A stretch of 38,073 nt of DNA from Verrucomicrobiales bacterium (lineage in GTDB: Bacteria; Verrucomicrobiota; Verrucomicrobiia; Verrucomicrobiales; DEV007): assembly GCA_028033615.1 (NCBI GenBank), contig JAOFDG010000016.1:1-38073 (forward strand), in the 5' to 3' direction. Below the pieces are notes generated by a model. It saw only the letters and a list, made by a program, of their open reading frames with translations. It was not told the DNA's origin and made no database searches. The position numbers and the translations under genes were made by a program. Shown here in pieces: positions 25,266 through 34,708 of this stretch. Position 1 is the stretch's first letter. Each line of letters starts with the position of its first letter.

Positions 25266-26672
25266 TTACTCCGATGAGGAGCTCTCTAATTCTCTTTGCT
25301 TAATTTTTTTAAGATCTTGTAATTCAAGAAGCTGTCTTTCTATCAAATTGATCTTTTTGTTTAAATCCTCAATTTCACTCTTAAGAGAACTCGCATTGCC
25401 AGAACTTTTCGATTTAAGAGAGTTTATAACTTTTATCAGATCGAGGCTAGGTATGGCGTAGCTTTTAACTCTTCCACCTCTAGCAATATTGACTCCAACA
25501 ACCTTTCCATCTAAATTCACAATTGGACCACCACACTCATCTGGTCTAATCGTTAGATCGTGTTGTAAGGCGTTTGGAAAATCTACCCTTTTATTACTCA
25601 GTGGACCTCCGAACTGCGCTCCAGGGTCAGGCATTGATAATTGAGGTTGAACGTTAGACCTAGATCCTAGTACTGCTGTTACAGTTTTTTTCTTGTTGTT
25701 TCTAAGGTAAAGAATTTCTATTTCATCCGAAGGCTTCAGCCCAGAAACTGATTTAGCTAATTCTGACGGCGAGTTGATTTCTTTTCCGTCAATCTTCAAG
25801 ATAACATCTCCATCTTTGATGCCCGCCTTATCCGCACCTGAACCATTCTGAACCATTGTTACTTTTACCCCATCAGGAGTATTTTCCATACCAACCCCCA
25901 AAAATCCTCTATCATTAATTGAAAGATTCCTTGGGGCAACACTAGCTACTCCAACAGCAATAGGGTAATCAAGCGTGCCGGAAGCAGCCAAAAATGACCC
26001 CAACTCGACTGAATTGCTGTCATCAAAATCAACGGCTTTTAGTCCATCAATATTTACTTTTATTAGAGCTATGTCCCATCTTTCATCAGTATTGATAAGA
26101 GTAAATGCTGATTTTCTTCCATCTGTAAATAAACACTGCGCTCCCTTTTTGGGTAATTCGCTGGCCTTTGTAACAAGTAGACCACTAGGATCAATCACCG
26201 TACCAAGAGCAACCTGATCGCCTTTTTTGTTAATAATACTCGCCGTAGAATCGATGACTTCGGCAATCACGGGTTTATACTCTGAAAAAACACTTTTGTG
26301 ATCTTTTTCATTTCTGGAAGGTCTCTTTTTTTCAAGCTGGGCCTGATAAAACTTCATGAGGTCAGCCATCCTTGGATCGTTCATGTCTAGCTCTAGGCCG
26401 CCATTTCCTGGAGTCTGAAAACCTTCGTCGTTCCATAACTCCTGAGCTTTCCTAACCAAGTCTTCCATTAGATCAGAAAGACCATTCTCAGCATCAGGCT
26501 TTTGTTCACCCTGCCTAGGTGTGCCCTCGCCACCAAATAATTTTTTTAACTGGTCTCCAAACTGCTCGATTAAACCTCGTTCAGTTGAATCTTCAGCAAA
26601 TAAAACATCCGAAACTAGTACTAACCCAATGAACGCGGCTCCTGTCAGTGTGAGTTTCCTAAGTAGTCTCAT
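25266..26672 (-). CDS. HtrA-like pseudoprotease with PDZ inserted in the protease fold
   Basis: The start at 26672 (MRLLRKLTLTGAAFIGLVLVSDVLFA) gives a standard signal peptide; ATG 26687 is an alternative. After a helical linker (30-130) comes a trypsin-like first half (about 135-250): VIDPSGLLVTKASEL, where the usual His position near 171 is not His, and DERWDIALIKV with Asp200. Then comes a complete PDZ domain (257-337: GFLGVGMENTPDGVKV, DKAGIKDGDVILKIDGKEI), and only afterwards the protease end RPDECGGPIVNLDGKVVGVN (376-395), where Cys380 replaces the catalytic Ser of GDSGGP. A coiled coil (430-462) closes the protein. This order and these losses point to a non-proteolytic chaperone or adaptor. 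It lies 23 bases after the active htrA. Confidence 0.8.
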   Translation of the reverse strand: MRLLRKLTLTGAAFIGLVLVSDVLFAEDSTERGLIEQFGDQLKKLFGGEGTPRQGEQKPDAENGLSDLMEDLVRKAQELWNDEGFQTPGNGGLELDMNDPRMADLMKFYQAQLEKKRPSRNEKDHKSVFSEYKPVIAEVIDSTASIINKKGDQVALGTVIDPSGLLVTKASELPKKGAQCLFTDGRKSAFTLINTDERWDIALIKVNIDGLKAVDFDDSNSVELGSFLAASGTLDYPIAVGVASVAPRNLSINDRGFLGVGMENTPDGVKVTMVQNGSGADKAGIKDGDVILKIDGKEINSPSELAKSVSGLKPSDEIEILYLRNNKKKTVTAVLGSRSNVQPQLSMPDPGAQFGGPLSNKRVDFPNALQHDLTIRPDECGGPIVNLDGKVVGVNIARGGRVKSYAIPSLDLIKVINSLKSKSSGNASSLKSEIEDLNKKINLIERQLLELQDLKKIKQRELESSSSE

Positions 26673-26695
26673 TGTGATTACTCTCATCGTTATAA

Positions 26696-27955
26696 TTATT
26701 CAAATATCAATTCAGCCTTAACAAGTTCCTCGACTCGATCACGCCTTATAGAAAAATTAATTTTGGCCCCAAGCTTGGTGCCTTTAATTTTTAATACCAT
26801 TTCATCAGCATTAGAAATATCATCACCATCGACAATCATTACAACATCACCTGCTAATACCCCGGCAATATCAGCAATAGAGCCGTTGATAACCTCATAT
26901 ACTTTAGCTCCTCCTCCCTCATATTCTGCATCCAATATTATACCCAATTGAGGTCGTATTTTCTCTTCCTCTTTACCAATACCTGAAGCAAGGTCCTCCC
27001 AACTTACCAATTTAACTGTGAATGACTGGTTCATATCACCTCTTAAGACTTCAACTTCTAGCTGGTCTCCAGCTTTACTTGATGACACTTGGTTAATAAC
27101 ATCTGACATTTGCTCAGCAGGCATTCCGTCTATTTTTAAAATAACATCACCATCCATGATGCCAGCTCTCCTGGCTGGAGAATTAGGAAAAACTTTATCA
27201 ACCGTGACCTTACCTTCATTTTCATTCATTCTTACTCCAAGCATGGGCCTGTCAGGGTTGACTCCTGCAGCCATCATCCCAAGACTACCCCAAATCTCTC
27301 CACCGACCATGCGCTCCCAACCAGCTTTAAATACTGATGAAGGAACATGTCTATTTTCGGCAAGGCTTCCACCAATCGAAGAGTGAATCCCAATCACTTC
27401 GCCATCCAGATTAAAAAGCGGTCCACCTGAGTCACCACCCACTAGCGTACAGTCAGTTCTCAACATACCCATCGAACCAGTACTTATCAGTCTTCCAAGA
27501 CGAATTGGAGGGCTTCTATTAAGATCATATCCTCCTGGATGACCCATGGCTATTAACCACTCTCCAAGTTTGGCCTCATCTGAATTACCAATCGGAGCAA
27601 ATGGCCATTTACCCTCTTCTGTTATTCTTGCAAGACCTGCATCTCTGGTTCTGTTAGCACCTAAAGACTCACCTTTTACACTTCTTCCATCAGGAAAAAT
27701 TATTGTTAACTCTTTGCCGGCTGCCTCTGTTACATGTCCGGCAGTCATTATCAAACCATCTTCATTGATTATAACTCCACTACCTGTTGCAGGCTGATCA
27801 TTCCCAACGACAGCAACAACCGTTGGCATTAACTCCGATACAATTTTTTTTACTTTTTTCTCTCTTTCTTTAAGTTTTTCAACCGAACCTGATGCCTCAG
27901 TACCTTTAATAAATAAAAAGGAAATTGATATTAGTAAGAGACATATACTTTTCAT
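26696..27955 (-). CDS. HtrA/DegP-type serine protease with two PDZ domains
   Basis: The longer open frame begins at 28039, but ATG 27955 opens a clean signal peptide (MKSICLLLISISFLFIKGTEA), so I take that start (419 residues). The S1C protease domain (about 40-215) keeps the full triad: His74 in TAGHV, Asp105 in TRDAGLA and Ser176 in GGDSGGPLFN. Two PDZ domains follow (about 236-322: GVRMNENEGKVTVDKVFPN, then DGDVILKIDGM; and 345-415: GAKVYEVINGS). It would degrade or refold damaged envelope proteins. The PDZ-inserted pseudoprotease starts 23 bases downstream, and the pair looks like one operon. Confidence 0.9.
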   Translation of the reverse strand: MKSICLLLISISFLFIKGTEASGSVEKLKEREKKVKKIVSELMPTVVAVVGNDQPATGSGVIINEDGLIMTAGHVTEAAGKELTIIFPDGRSVKGESLGANRTRDAGLARITEEGKWPFAPIGNSDEAKLGEWLIAMGHPGGYDLNRSPPIRLGRLISTGSMGMLRTDCTLVGGDSGGPLFNLDGEVIGIHSSIGGSLAENRHVPSSVFKAGWERMVGGEIWGSLGMMAAGVNPDRPMLGVRMNENEGKVTVDKVFPNSPARRAGIMDGDVILKIDGMPAEQMSDVINQVSSSKAGDQLEVEVLRGDMNQSFTVKLVSWEDLASGIGKEEEKIRPQLGIILDAEYEGGGAKVYEVINGSIADIAGVLAGDVVMIVDGDDISNADEMVLKIKGTKLGAKINFSIRRDRVEELVKAELIFE

Positions 27956-28081
27956 TGTAATCATTTTAATTAACGTAATCACTAACCTATCGGTTTTATA
28001 TCTTATAACGAGAATAAGATCCTCATTACTATATATCAAGCGACACGTTAGGCATTCACTTGTCTAAAGATTAATTTTTTC

Positions 28082-28714
28082 TCACCTTCTACCGGACTTT
28101 TTTATAAAAACAGGTCTAACGAATAACCAAAGGACTGCTGGAGCTAAAATACTTAAAATTATTGTGAGCTTTGGGTTTTCTTTGCTAGACGCACCAATTA
28201 TTGAGAATATAAAAGCCAATGGTATGCTCCCAGTGGCAAGAGCAGCTATAAATAGCTTGGAAGGCATTCGAGATAACCCAGCCATACATGCAATAACTTC
28301 TGGCATTACTGGCAGCCATCTGGATAGGACAACCAACCATGCTCCCGTTCTTTCAAAAATATTTTCTCCTTGTTGAATAGCTTTATCCCCTGCAATTTTA
28401 ATCGCAATTTTCCTACCAAATTTTAGACAAAGTAAATACGCAACGACTCCAGAGAGTATTGAACCGATAGACCCTACTACCCCCCCTACTATAGGACCAT
28501 AAACCAAACCTAGTGTGACCATTACAGCTGTACCTGGAATTGGCAAAATAATATCAGACATTAACAGTAGAATAGCGATTAACCAAGCCCAGTTACCCCA
28601 CTTTCTTAACCATTCACCATCTGTTGAGAATGCATTTTCAAATTCACTACCCCATATGATAAATGGAAGAACGAAAGAAATTATTAATACTGTCAGTATC
28701 CAAACAAGGCGCAT
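28082..28714 (-). CDS. VTT/DedA-family membrane protein (TVP38/TMEM64-like)
   Basis: The 210-residue protein has about five or six hydrophobic spans (residues 1-18, 42-64, 68-98, 124-140, 150-174, 180-202). Between them lie GLVYGPIVGGVVGSIGS and the re-entrant-loop motif FERTGAWLVVLSRWLPVMPE with an Arg-Trp-Leu-Pro step, then AGLSRMPSKLFIAA, the VTT (SNARE-associated) signature. Relatives scramble or translocate phospholipids or undecaprenyl-phosphate in the inner membrane; the exact lipid is not predictable. It diverges from the PNPOx-like gene with 57 bases between and lies 126 bases ahead of htrA. Confidence 0.85.
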   Translation of the reverse strand: MRLVWILTVLIISFVLPFIIWGSEFENAFSTDGEWLRKWGNWAWLIAILLLMSDIILPIPGTAVMVTLGLVYGPIVGGVVGSIGSILSGVVAYLLCLKFGRKIAIKIAGDKAIQQGENIFERTGAWLVVLSRWLPVMPEVIACMAGLSRMPSKLFIAALATGSIPLAFIFSIIGASSKENPKLTIILSILAPAVLWLFVRPVFIKKSGRR

Positions 28715-28771
28715 TAGTTGACTTTTGATAAGAGAATTTAGTATTAAAGTAATTACAAATAAAATCTAAGA

Positions 28772-29212
28772 ATGCCAACATCTAAACCATTTGATAAAGA
28801 AAAGTTACCAGAGATCGCAATTGAATGCATGAATAAAGCGAAATTTCCTGTACTGGCAACTGTAGACGATAACCAACCTAGAGCTCGACCAGTTTCACCT
28901 GTCAAGACAGAAGGCTTTACTGTGTATGTGGCTAACCTTAGACAGTATGGTAAAACTCAAGAGATCAAGGCTAATCCTAAGGTTGAGCTCTGCTACATTT
29001 CCTCATCTCACGATCAAGTAAGAATCAGCGGAGTAGCAACCATTTTAAATGACAAGGGTGAAATAGAAGAAATCTGGAAAACTAATCCTTTACTCAGAAA
29101 ATACCTTGGGAGTTCAGACAACCCAGAATTAATAATATATAAAATTTTACCAAATGAGGTTCGATTTATGCGTGAATGGGCACTCGAATACTACCAAGTC
29201 CCTATTGATTAG
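28772..29212 (+). CDS. Pyridoxamine 5'-phosphate oxidase-like FMN-binding protein
   Basis: The 146-residue cytoplasmic protein fits the split-barrel PNPOx-like family: FPVLATVDDNQPRARPVSPV (about 28-47), VYVANLRQYGKTQEIKANPK with the typical Lys-Thr phosphate contacts, VELCYISSSHDQVRISGVA, and IYKILPNEVRFM near the end. Such small proteins bind FMN or F420 and act on varied substrates including pyridoxal or reactive compounds; true vitamin-B6 PNPOx is longer. It overlaps the convergent symporter gene by four bases (29209-29212), an example of how tightly this genome is packed. Confidence 0.85.
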   Translation: MPTSKPFDKEKLPEIAIECMNKAKFPVLATVDDNQPRARPVSPVKTEGFTVYVANLRQYGKTQEIKANPKVELCYISSSHDQVRISGVATILNDKGEIEEIWKTNPLLRKYLGSSDNPELIIYKILPNEVRFMREWALEYYQVPID

Positions 29213-30828
29213 GCCCCAAAGAAGGACATTGCCCAATACATGAGGGCTATAAGCACCAGAATTATGGCTCCACATGCTTTTGCGCCTTTCCAAGGAGTGA
29301 TATCAACATCGTTTGTATAGGTTTGTTCGTAAGCCTTTTCTCTAGGATTAATGGCAGCCATGAAAATCATTATAAGTGATATCAGAACGAAGTTGATAGC
29401 GGCTAAATGCAACCAATGCATTTCCCAACCAAATAAGTGATTTTCCTTCCACAAACCAAATACAGCCCAAAATGAAAAACCAGTTATTATTGCAGTCATG
29501 GCACCTGAAGAAGTTACTTTCTTATGAAAGATACCCATCAGCACAACTGCCAATAAAGGAATGTTATATAGAGCAGCCAGATTTTTCATTAAATCAAAAA
29601 GCCCATCAAACCCCCTAGCCTTAAGAACATCAATCATTGGCGCAAGGCAAATTGCCCCTATCGCAATTAAAATTCCAAACATCTTACCCACCTGAACCAT
29701 CTGTTTATCCGAGGCAGTTTTATTAATTACTCCCTTGTAGATATCAATACTGAACAAAGTTGCTGCACTATTAAGACTCGAGTTAAATGAACTCAGAATG
29801 GCACCAAAAATTACAGCTGCAAAAAAACCTAACAATGGAGCAGGTAATACCTTATCAACCAAAGCTCCATAAGAGTCATCAGCTTCTATTTTTTCACCAA
29901 AGATATGCCAAGCAATAATTCCTGGAAGCACCAAATAAAGTGGTCCTAATAATTTCATCCCCGCTGCAAAAAGAACACCCTTCTGCCCCTCCGCTAAACT
30001 TTTAGAGGCAAAAGTCCTCTGAACGATGGCCTGATTAGTGCACCAATAATAAGTAGTAATAAGTAGCATTCCAGTAAACAGAGTCGAAAAAGGAATATTT
30101 TCATTTTCTTTGCCTATAGGTGAAAGCCTTTCAGGATGATTCTGTAAGAGGTAAGAAATACCTGCGCCAAATCCTCCACCTCCGCCTAATTCATTCCCGA
30201 GAGCAATTAGTCCAAGAATTGGAATAAGCAACCCACCTATAAGAAGCCCTAACCCATTTAAAGTGTCTGATATAGCCACTGCCTTAAGCCCACCAAATAT
30301 CGCGTATATACTTCCTACTACCCCAAGAGCAATAACCGTAAACCAAAGTGCTGAAGATTCATTGCCACCAAAAAACTGAGCCAAACCAAAGACCTTAATC
30401 ATGAACAATGCTCCAGAGTACAGCACAAAAGGAAGTAAGTTTGTCAGTAAAGATAATAGTAGCAAAATTGAAACAGTGGCACCTACGGTCTTTGAGTATC
30501 TTCTCTCAAGAAATAGCGAAACCGTTGCTACTCCCCCCTTTAAATATCTTGGAAGAAAAACAAGAGCCATCAAGACAATAGCTATAGATGACCAGACCTC
30601 CCAAGCCATAACCTGCATTCCGTTAGCAAAGGCCCCACCATTCAAACCAACGAGTTGCTCCGTAGAAAGGTTAGTTAAAAGCAAAGATCCTCCCACAACA
30701 ATCCATGGAAGGCTACGACCGGCAAGAAAATATCCGGTAGTTGTATTATGACTGTCGCGTCGAGTCGCTCGCCATGAAAAGAAACCAACGAGACCAGTAA
30801 ATATTAAAAATGCAATTAATTGAATCAT
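29209..30828 (-). CDS. Sodium/solute symporter (SLC5/SGLT-like)
   Basis: The 539-residue protein has about 14 transmembrane spans. The N-terminal block WIVVGGSLLLTNLSTEQLVGLNG (about 43-65) strongly resembles the vSGLT/SGLT motif with Ser-Asn-x-Ser and Glu-Gln near the first substrate-gating helix; YYWCTNQAIVQRTFASKSL is another family mark, and AAVIFGAILSSFNSSLNSAATLF carries the Na2-site Ser residues. It would import a sugar or other small solute using the Na+ gradient, apt for a marine cell. Adjacent to the lactonase-DUF1080 gene (24 bases), so transport of an oxidised or keto sugar is conceivable. Start ATG 30828. Confidence 0.9.
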   Translation of the reverse strand: MIQLIAFLIFTGLVGFFSWRATRRDSHNTTTGYFLAGRSLPWIVVGGSLLLTNLSTEQLVGLNGGAFANGMQVMAWEVWSSIAIVLMALVFLPRYLKGGVATVSLFLERRYSKTVGATVSILLLLSLLTNLLPFVLYSGALFMIKVFGLAQFFGGNESSALWFTVIALGVVGSIYAIFGGLKAVAISDTLNGLGLLIGGLLIPILGLIALGNELGGGGGFGAGISYLLQNHPERLSPIGKENENIPFSTLFTGMLLITTYYWCTNQAIVQRTFASKSLAEGQKGVLFAAGMKLLGPLYLVLPGIIAWHIFGEKIEADDSYGALVDKVLPAPLLGFFAAVIFGAILSSFNSSLNSAATLFSIDIYKGVINKTASDKQMVQVGKMFGILIAIGAICLAPMIDVLKARGFDGLFDLMKNLAALYNIPLLAVVLMGIFHKKVTSSGAMTAIITGFSFWAVFGLWKENHLFGWEMHWLHLAAINFVLISLIMIFMAAINPREKAYEQTYTNDVDITPWKGAKACGAIILVLIALMYWAMSFFGA

Positions 30829-30852
30829 ATGCGTGGGAGTTTTGAGCGAAAT

Positions 30853-32559
30853 CTATAGCTCTTTAATTTGAATATCTTTATACCATGCTTCGGCAGGTAG
30901 ACCAGAGTGAATTTGCAACCCAAAACGGCCACTTCTTGGAACTTTTTCCTCTGAACTTTTTTCAAAATACCTTGTAGCAAGTGCCCCATTAATCCAAATA
31001 GTAATGATGTCTCCTTGGGCCCTTATTCGAAAATCATTCCAGCCGTCAAACTTAGTCACTTTCTGTGTAGGGGTGGGAACATTGGTAAGAAATTTTCTTC
31101 GCCGAGATTCGTCATATAGAGCCCCCCAAATTGAAACGTCCGCCATACTTCCTATGTCACACTGAAATCCTATCATTTCATGGTGGTTAGGAACTCTTTC
31201 ACTCCAGAACTGAACTCCAGCATTTTTTCCCTCCCCTAATAACTTGGCCTTAAATTTTAAGTCAAAATCACTGAATGATTCTTTTGTCACAAGAAACTGA
31301 TTCTTGGGAATTTTTTTCTCGAGATTTCCAGCAACAATAGCTCCTTTTTCTATTCTGAACCAATCCTGACTCCCTTCCCAACCGTTCATGGTCTTCCCAT
31401 CAAATATTGAATTATATTCTTTTAATGGCGGATGTAAGAATTGCACACACACGGGGCATGGAACACTAACAGGTTCACCCACAGGACTGATCTCGCCTGT
31501 ATTTCCATCTATCTTATAAACTCTGACATCGTTACTATTCTGACCTCCAGCAATTAGATACTTTCCAGTAGGATCAATTCCAAAACCTCTTGGCGTTTTT
31601 ACCCCTAAAACTTCAACCTCTACCAAAGATAATTTACCTGAGTTTTCATCAGCTTTAAAAACTGCAACGCTATCATGCCCTCTATTAGAACAATATAAAA
31701 ACTTTCCACTAGGATGCATCAAGAGTTCAGCCGTAGAGTTTTTGTTTTCATGCGACTTCGGCAAAGTGCTAAGGGTTTGTATGTTCTTCATAGTCCCACT
31801 AGAAGAGTTGAAATCAAAAACCGTTACTGAAGAGGTAATCTCATTATTTGTGTATCCATATTTTCCATTCGGAGAAAAAGAAAAATGTCTGGGGCCATTA
31901 CCGGGAGCAACCCTTGCAAAACCCGGCGTACTTACTTTTAACTCACCCTTAACTGCATCAAAATTGTATATCATTACTTTATCCAAACCAAGGTCAGCAC
32001 AAACCACATATTTCCCACTTGGATCAATATCTATCGAATGAGAGTGAGGAGACTTTTGCCTTGGGAGAATACTCCCCCCTTTATGCTGAACGAATGATGT
32101 TAGCTTCAATTTGCCTTCAACACTGACTGAAGCTGTACCGATACTACCCCCTACATAGTTTGCAAAAAACACATGCTTTCCAGATTGATCAGCGGAAATA
32201 TGGCATGGTGCTCCACCTCTAGTAGACAAGCGATCTATAAGTTTTAGCGTGCCATCATTATGATTAATCTTATAGGAAGCTAAAGAACCACTCGACTCAC
32301 CCTGATAGTCATTTGTCTCCTCAACGGACACAAGAAACTCTTTATTAGGAAGTATCGTTACAAATGAAGGGTTGTCACCTGTAGCTGCAAGTGATGGTTT
32401 TGATAGTATACCGTTCTCTAGATTTAACTTGGAGACATAAATTCCTTGGCTCTCTTTATCTCGGGTATAAGTTCCAAAATAAACCCACATCTCCTCACTC
32501 TTCAATTTTGCAATTGGCCCAAGAATAAAAATAATGACTAAAAGAATTGGTATTTTCAT
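30853..32559 (-). CDS. Lactonase beta-propeller fused to DUF1080 domain, exported
   Basis: The 568-residue protein has a signal peptide (to about residue 21), then a seven-bladed propeller of the 6-phosphogluconolactonase (Pgl/YbhE) family (22-375; VYFGTYTRDKESQGIYV, GAPCHISADQSGKHVFFANY, GPRHFSFSPNGKYGYT). From residue 381 (EYNSIFDGKTMNGWEG) it carries a DUF1080/3-keto-disaccharide hydrolase-like jelly roll to the end, with GVQFWSERVP and WGALYDESRR. Lactonases open sugar lactones; DUF1080 proteins act on 3-keto sugars or bind glycans. The fusion would join the two steps in one exported enzyme. It is co-directional with the symporter 24 bases downstream. Confidence 0.88.
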   Translation of the reverse strand: MKIPILLVIIFILGPIAKLKSEEMWVYFGTYTRDKESQGIYVSKLNLENGILSKPSLAATGDNPSFVTILPNKEFLVSVEETNDYQGESSGSLASYKINHNDGTLKLIDRLSTRGGAPCHISADQSGKHVFFANYVGGSIGTASVSVEGKLKLTSFVQHKGGSILPRQKSPHSHSIDIDPSGKYVVCADLGLDKVMIYNFDAVKGELKVSTPGFARVAPGNGPRHFSFSPNGKYGYTNNEITSSVTVFDFNSSSGTMKNIQTLSTLPKSHENKNSTAELLMHPSGKFLYCSNRGHDSVAVFKADENSGKLSLVEVEVLGVKTPRGFGIDPTGKYLIAGGQNSNDVRVYKIDGNTGEISPVGEPVSVPCPVCVQFLHPPLKEYNSIFDGKTMNGWEGSQDWFRIEKGAIVAGNLEKKIPKNQFLVTKESFSDFDLKFKAKLLGEGKNAGVQFWSERVPNHHEMIGFQCDIGSMADVSIWGALYDESRRRKFLTNVPTPTQKVTKFDGWNDFRIRAQGDIITIWINGALATRYFEKSSEEKVPRSGRFGLQIHSGLPAEAWYKDIQIKEL

Positions 32560-32641
32560 CGTATTTTAAAACTTACAAAGTTAAAGGTAATGAAGCCACA
32601 CTTTTCTAATATTTTTCACACCTCCGGTGCTTAGAAAGGCT

Positions 32642-32669
32642 TTGAACAAATTAATAGCATTGTTATAAA
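32642..32669 (+). promoter_or_regulatory. Possible sigma-70-type promoter before the ABC cassette
   Basis: TTGAAC (32642-32647) and TATAAA (32664-32669) are 16 bases apart and lie 39 bases before the start at 32708. Four of six and five of six bases match the usual hexamers. In AT-rich sequence such pairs arise by chance, so this is only a candidate for driving the 32708-35812 genes. Confidence 0.35.
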
Positions 32670-32707
32670 TAATAACAGATTTCATAATTTACAATTCAAC
32701 CTAGAAC

Positions 32708-33976
32708 ATGCTCAAACTCACAAAGAAACCATTTATTCCTTTTGTTGTATTGGCTTTTCTTTTTATATCAATATTCCTCACAAGCAAATTATCCGCTCAC
32801 ACCTTTCAAACAAACCTTTATCCTGATATTGAATTAAAAAAGGATCACTTAGTTATCGAATTATGGATAGCTACATTTTTATTTCCTCCTTTAGAAGACA
32901 TAAATTACGGAGATGATAAACCTCGCCCAACACTGGATAAATCAAGAGAGCAAATAGAAAGCTTTTTTAATTCGAATTGCCCCGTATACATAAATGGGAA
33001 AAAAGTTCCTCCCAATACTCAGTGGCTCAAATTTGAAGAAATGGAGGAAGTTTCTCACTTGGGAGAAAATGCTGATCTCACAATGGCCAAAATGCTCTTT
33101 CATTACCCAGCATCTGAGGAAGTTAGAAACATTAAATTCGGTTGGGGGCTTTGGTTCACCGATCAGGCGATTAAGGTGGAAACTGAAAATGGAGAAGAAA
33201 CTATTTCTCATAATCCAAACATATTGGATATGCTCATTTTCGTAGGTGGCGAAGCTCACCCAATGTACCTAACGAAAGAAGAACCAGAATTCACTTGGCA
33301 TGCCCCAGCTAGAATTCTTACAGATAATGTAGAGATCACATCAACCGAACTCATAAAAAAAGTAAATGCTGGAATTCCCATAATATCGATTTGCGTTTTA
33401 GCGATCGGTTTCTTTTTAACGATAACCCGACAAAGGGGTAAAACTTTTCTGCGCCTAAGTATAATAACATCAAGTTTTATTGTAGCCTTTATTCTCCGCA
33501 ATACTTTGGTTATCGAAACCTCTCGATCCTCTGAAACTTTGGCCCAGAACCTTAATACTTCCTCAGCTGCAGATCTATTTACTAAACTTCACAGAAGCAT
33601 CTACAGAGCTTTTGAATCTGAAAGTGAAGATGCAATCTACAATAATCTGGCCAAGTCGGTATCTCAACAACTCATTGGCCCCCTATATGAAGAAGTTTAC
33701 CAAAGTCTAATATTAAGAGATGAAGGAGGCGCTATATCAAGAATCAATAGGGTCGATTATATCGAAGTAAATGCAATCAGGATTGAAAATTCAAATGATT
33801 TTAAGATATATTGCAAATGGCAGGTTCATGGAAACGTCAGACACTGGGGCCATAGCCATAAACGAAGTAACGAATACGAGGCTGATTACACATTGTCAGT
33901 AGAAAATGATTTGTGGAAAATAGCATCTTCTTCTGTAAACCTTCAAAAACGTGTCGCCTCGCCAAATGGAAAATGA
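32708..33976 (+). CDS. Two-domain membrane protein of unknown family, ABC-cassette partner
   Basis: The 422-residue protein has a signal anchor (about 8-30) ending SAH, an outer domain (31-215) beginning with HTFQTNLYPDIELKKDHLVIELWIA, two transmembrane spans (223-240, 247-265), and a C-terminal domain (285-412). The latter has helices around LHRSIYRAFESESEDAIYNN and a strand block WQVHGNVRHWGHSHKRSNEY with clustered His and Trp, reminiscent of NTF2-like folds. The N-terminal domain loosely recalls periplasmic heads of HupE/UreJ-type proteins. I recognise no family with certainty. The next gene starts inside its last 11 bases, so it is translationally coupled to an ABC ATPase and probably forms part of that complex. 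Confidence 0.7.
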   Translation: MLKLTKKPFIPFVVLAFLFISIFLTSKLSAHTFQTNLYPDIELKKDHLVIELWIATFLFPPLEDINYGDDKPRPTLDKSREQIESFFNSNCPVYINGKKVPPNTQWLKFEEMEEVSHLGENADLTMAKMLFHYPASEEVRNIKFGWGLWFTDQAIKVETENGEETISHNPNILDMLIFVGGEAHPMYLTKEEPEFTWHAPARILTDNVEITSTELIKKVNAGIPIISICVLAIGFFLTITRQRGKTFLRLSIITSSFIVAFILRNTLVIETSRSSETLAQNLNTSSAADLFTKLHRSIYRAFESESEDAIYNNLAKSVSQQLIGPLYEEVYQSLILRDEGGAISRINRVDYIEVNAIRIENSNDFKIYCKWQVHGNVRHWGHSHKRSNEYEADYTLSVENDLWKIASSSVNLQKRVASPNGK

Positions 33977-34652
33977 AAAACAGATTCTACAAATAGAGGA
34001 TCTTAAATTCTGGTATACAGGAAAAGGGTTTCAATTAGAAATCTCTAATTTGAAAATTAACAAAGGGAGCAAGGTCGCAATCCTTGGTAAAAGTGGTTCA
34101 GGAAAAACAACGCTGGCTCATCTTATATCGGGAATCCTGAAGCCTCAATCAGGCCTCATTAGATTCATGGGACAAGATATTAGTGATCTAAGTGATGGGG
34201 AAAGAAGAGCTTACAGAATAAAAAACATAGGTTTCATTTTCCAAGAATTTGAACTTATAGAGTACTTAAGCGTACTTGATAACTTAATTCTTCCATACAA
34301 ATTAACTAAATCTCTATCATTGAATGAAGAAACTATTAACAGAGCCAAAGCAATCGCAGGAAGAATAGAAATTGAGAATAAACTACATAAATACCCCAAT
34401 CAACTCTCAGGAGGTGAAAGACAACGGCTTGCAACGGCAAGAGCATTAATAACATCACCTGCCCTAGTTATTGCTGACGAACCTACTGGCAACCTTGACA
34501 CACAAACTGCTAACAAGGTTCTTAATGAAATTATTAACCAGTCCTCCAAAAGCAATTCAACGCTACTGATGATCACTCACGACCCCCGTCTCCTGGAGTC
34601 ATTTGATCAAGTAATTGACCTCAACAAATTAACCAACCCAATTACAGTATAA
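33966..34652 (+). CDS. ABC transporter ATPase, LolD/MacB type
   Basis: The start ATG at 33966 ([10 protein letters not shown]) is preferred to GTG 33951, and overlaps the previous gene by 11 bases. The 228-residue ATPase has Walker [10 protein letters not shown] (41-49), Q-loop Gln93, signature LSGGERQR (147-154), Walker B LVIADEP (167-173) with the NLD D-loop, and the switch His in ITHDP. Sequence and length fit the FtsE/LolD/MacB group, which drives mechanical work in the envelope rather than pore transport: lipoprotein extraction, efflux or signalling. Its stop TAA (34650-34652) overlaps the natural N-terminal frame of the permease. Confidence 0.9.
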   Translation: MENEKQILQIEDLKFWYTGKGFQLEISNLKINKGSKVAILGKSGSGKTTLAHLISGILKPQSGLIRFMGQDISDLSDGERRAYRIKNIGFIFQEFELIEYLSVLDNLILPYKLTKSLSLNEETINRAKAIAGRIEIENKLHKYPNQLSGGERQRLATARALITSPALVIADEPTGNLDTQTANKVLNEIINQSSKSNSTLLMITHDPRLLESFDQVIDLNKLTNPITV

Positions 34653-34708
34653 AAGAAATAATACAGATCTCATGGAATCACATCCTCTATCATTGGGGTA
34701 AATCCATT

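Noticed and set aside
27018-27386. 122-codon open frame opposite htrA
   Set aside because: It is the antisense shadow of a clear HtrA protease gene with intact triad.
32594-32641. Imperfect inverted repeat AGCC...TTTTCTA / TAGAAAGGCT before the ABC cassette
   Set aside because: A five-base bulge and a long loop make it weak, and it is not followed by a T run; chance in AT-rich DNA is likely.
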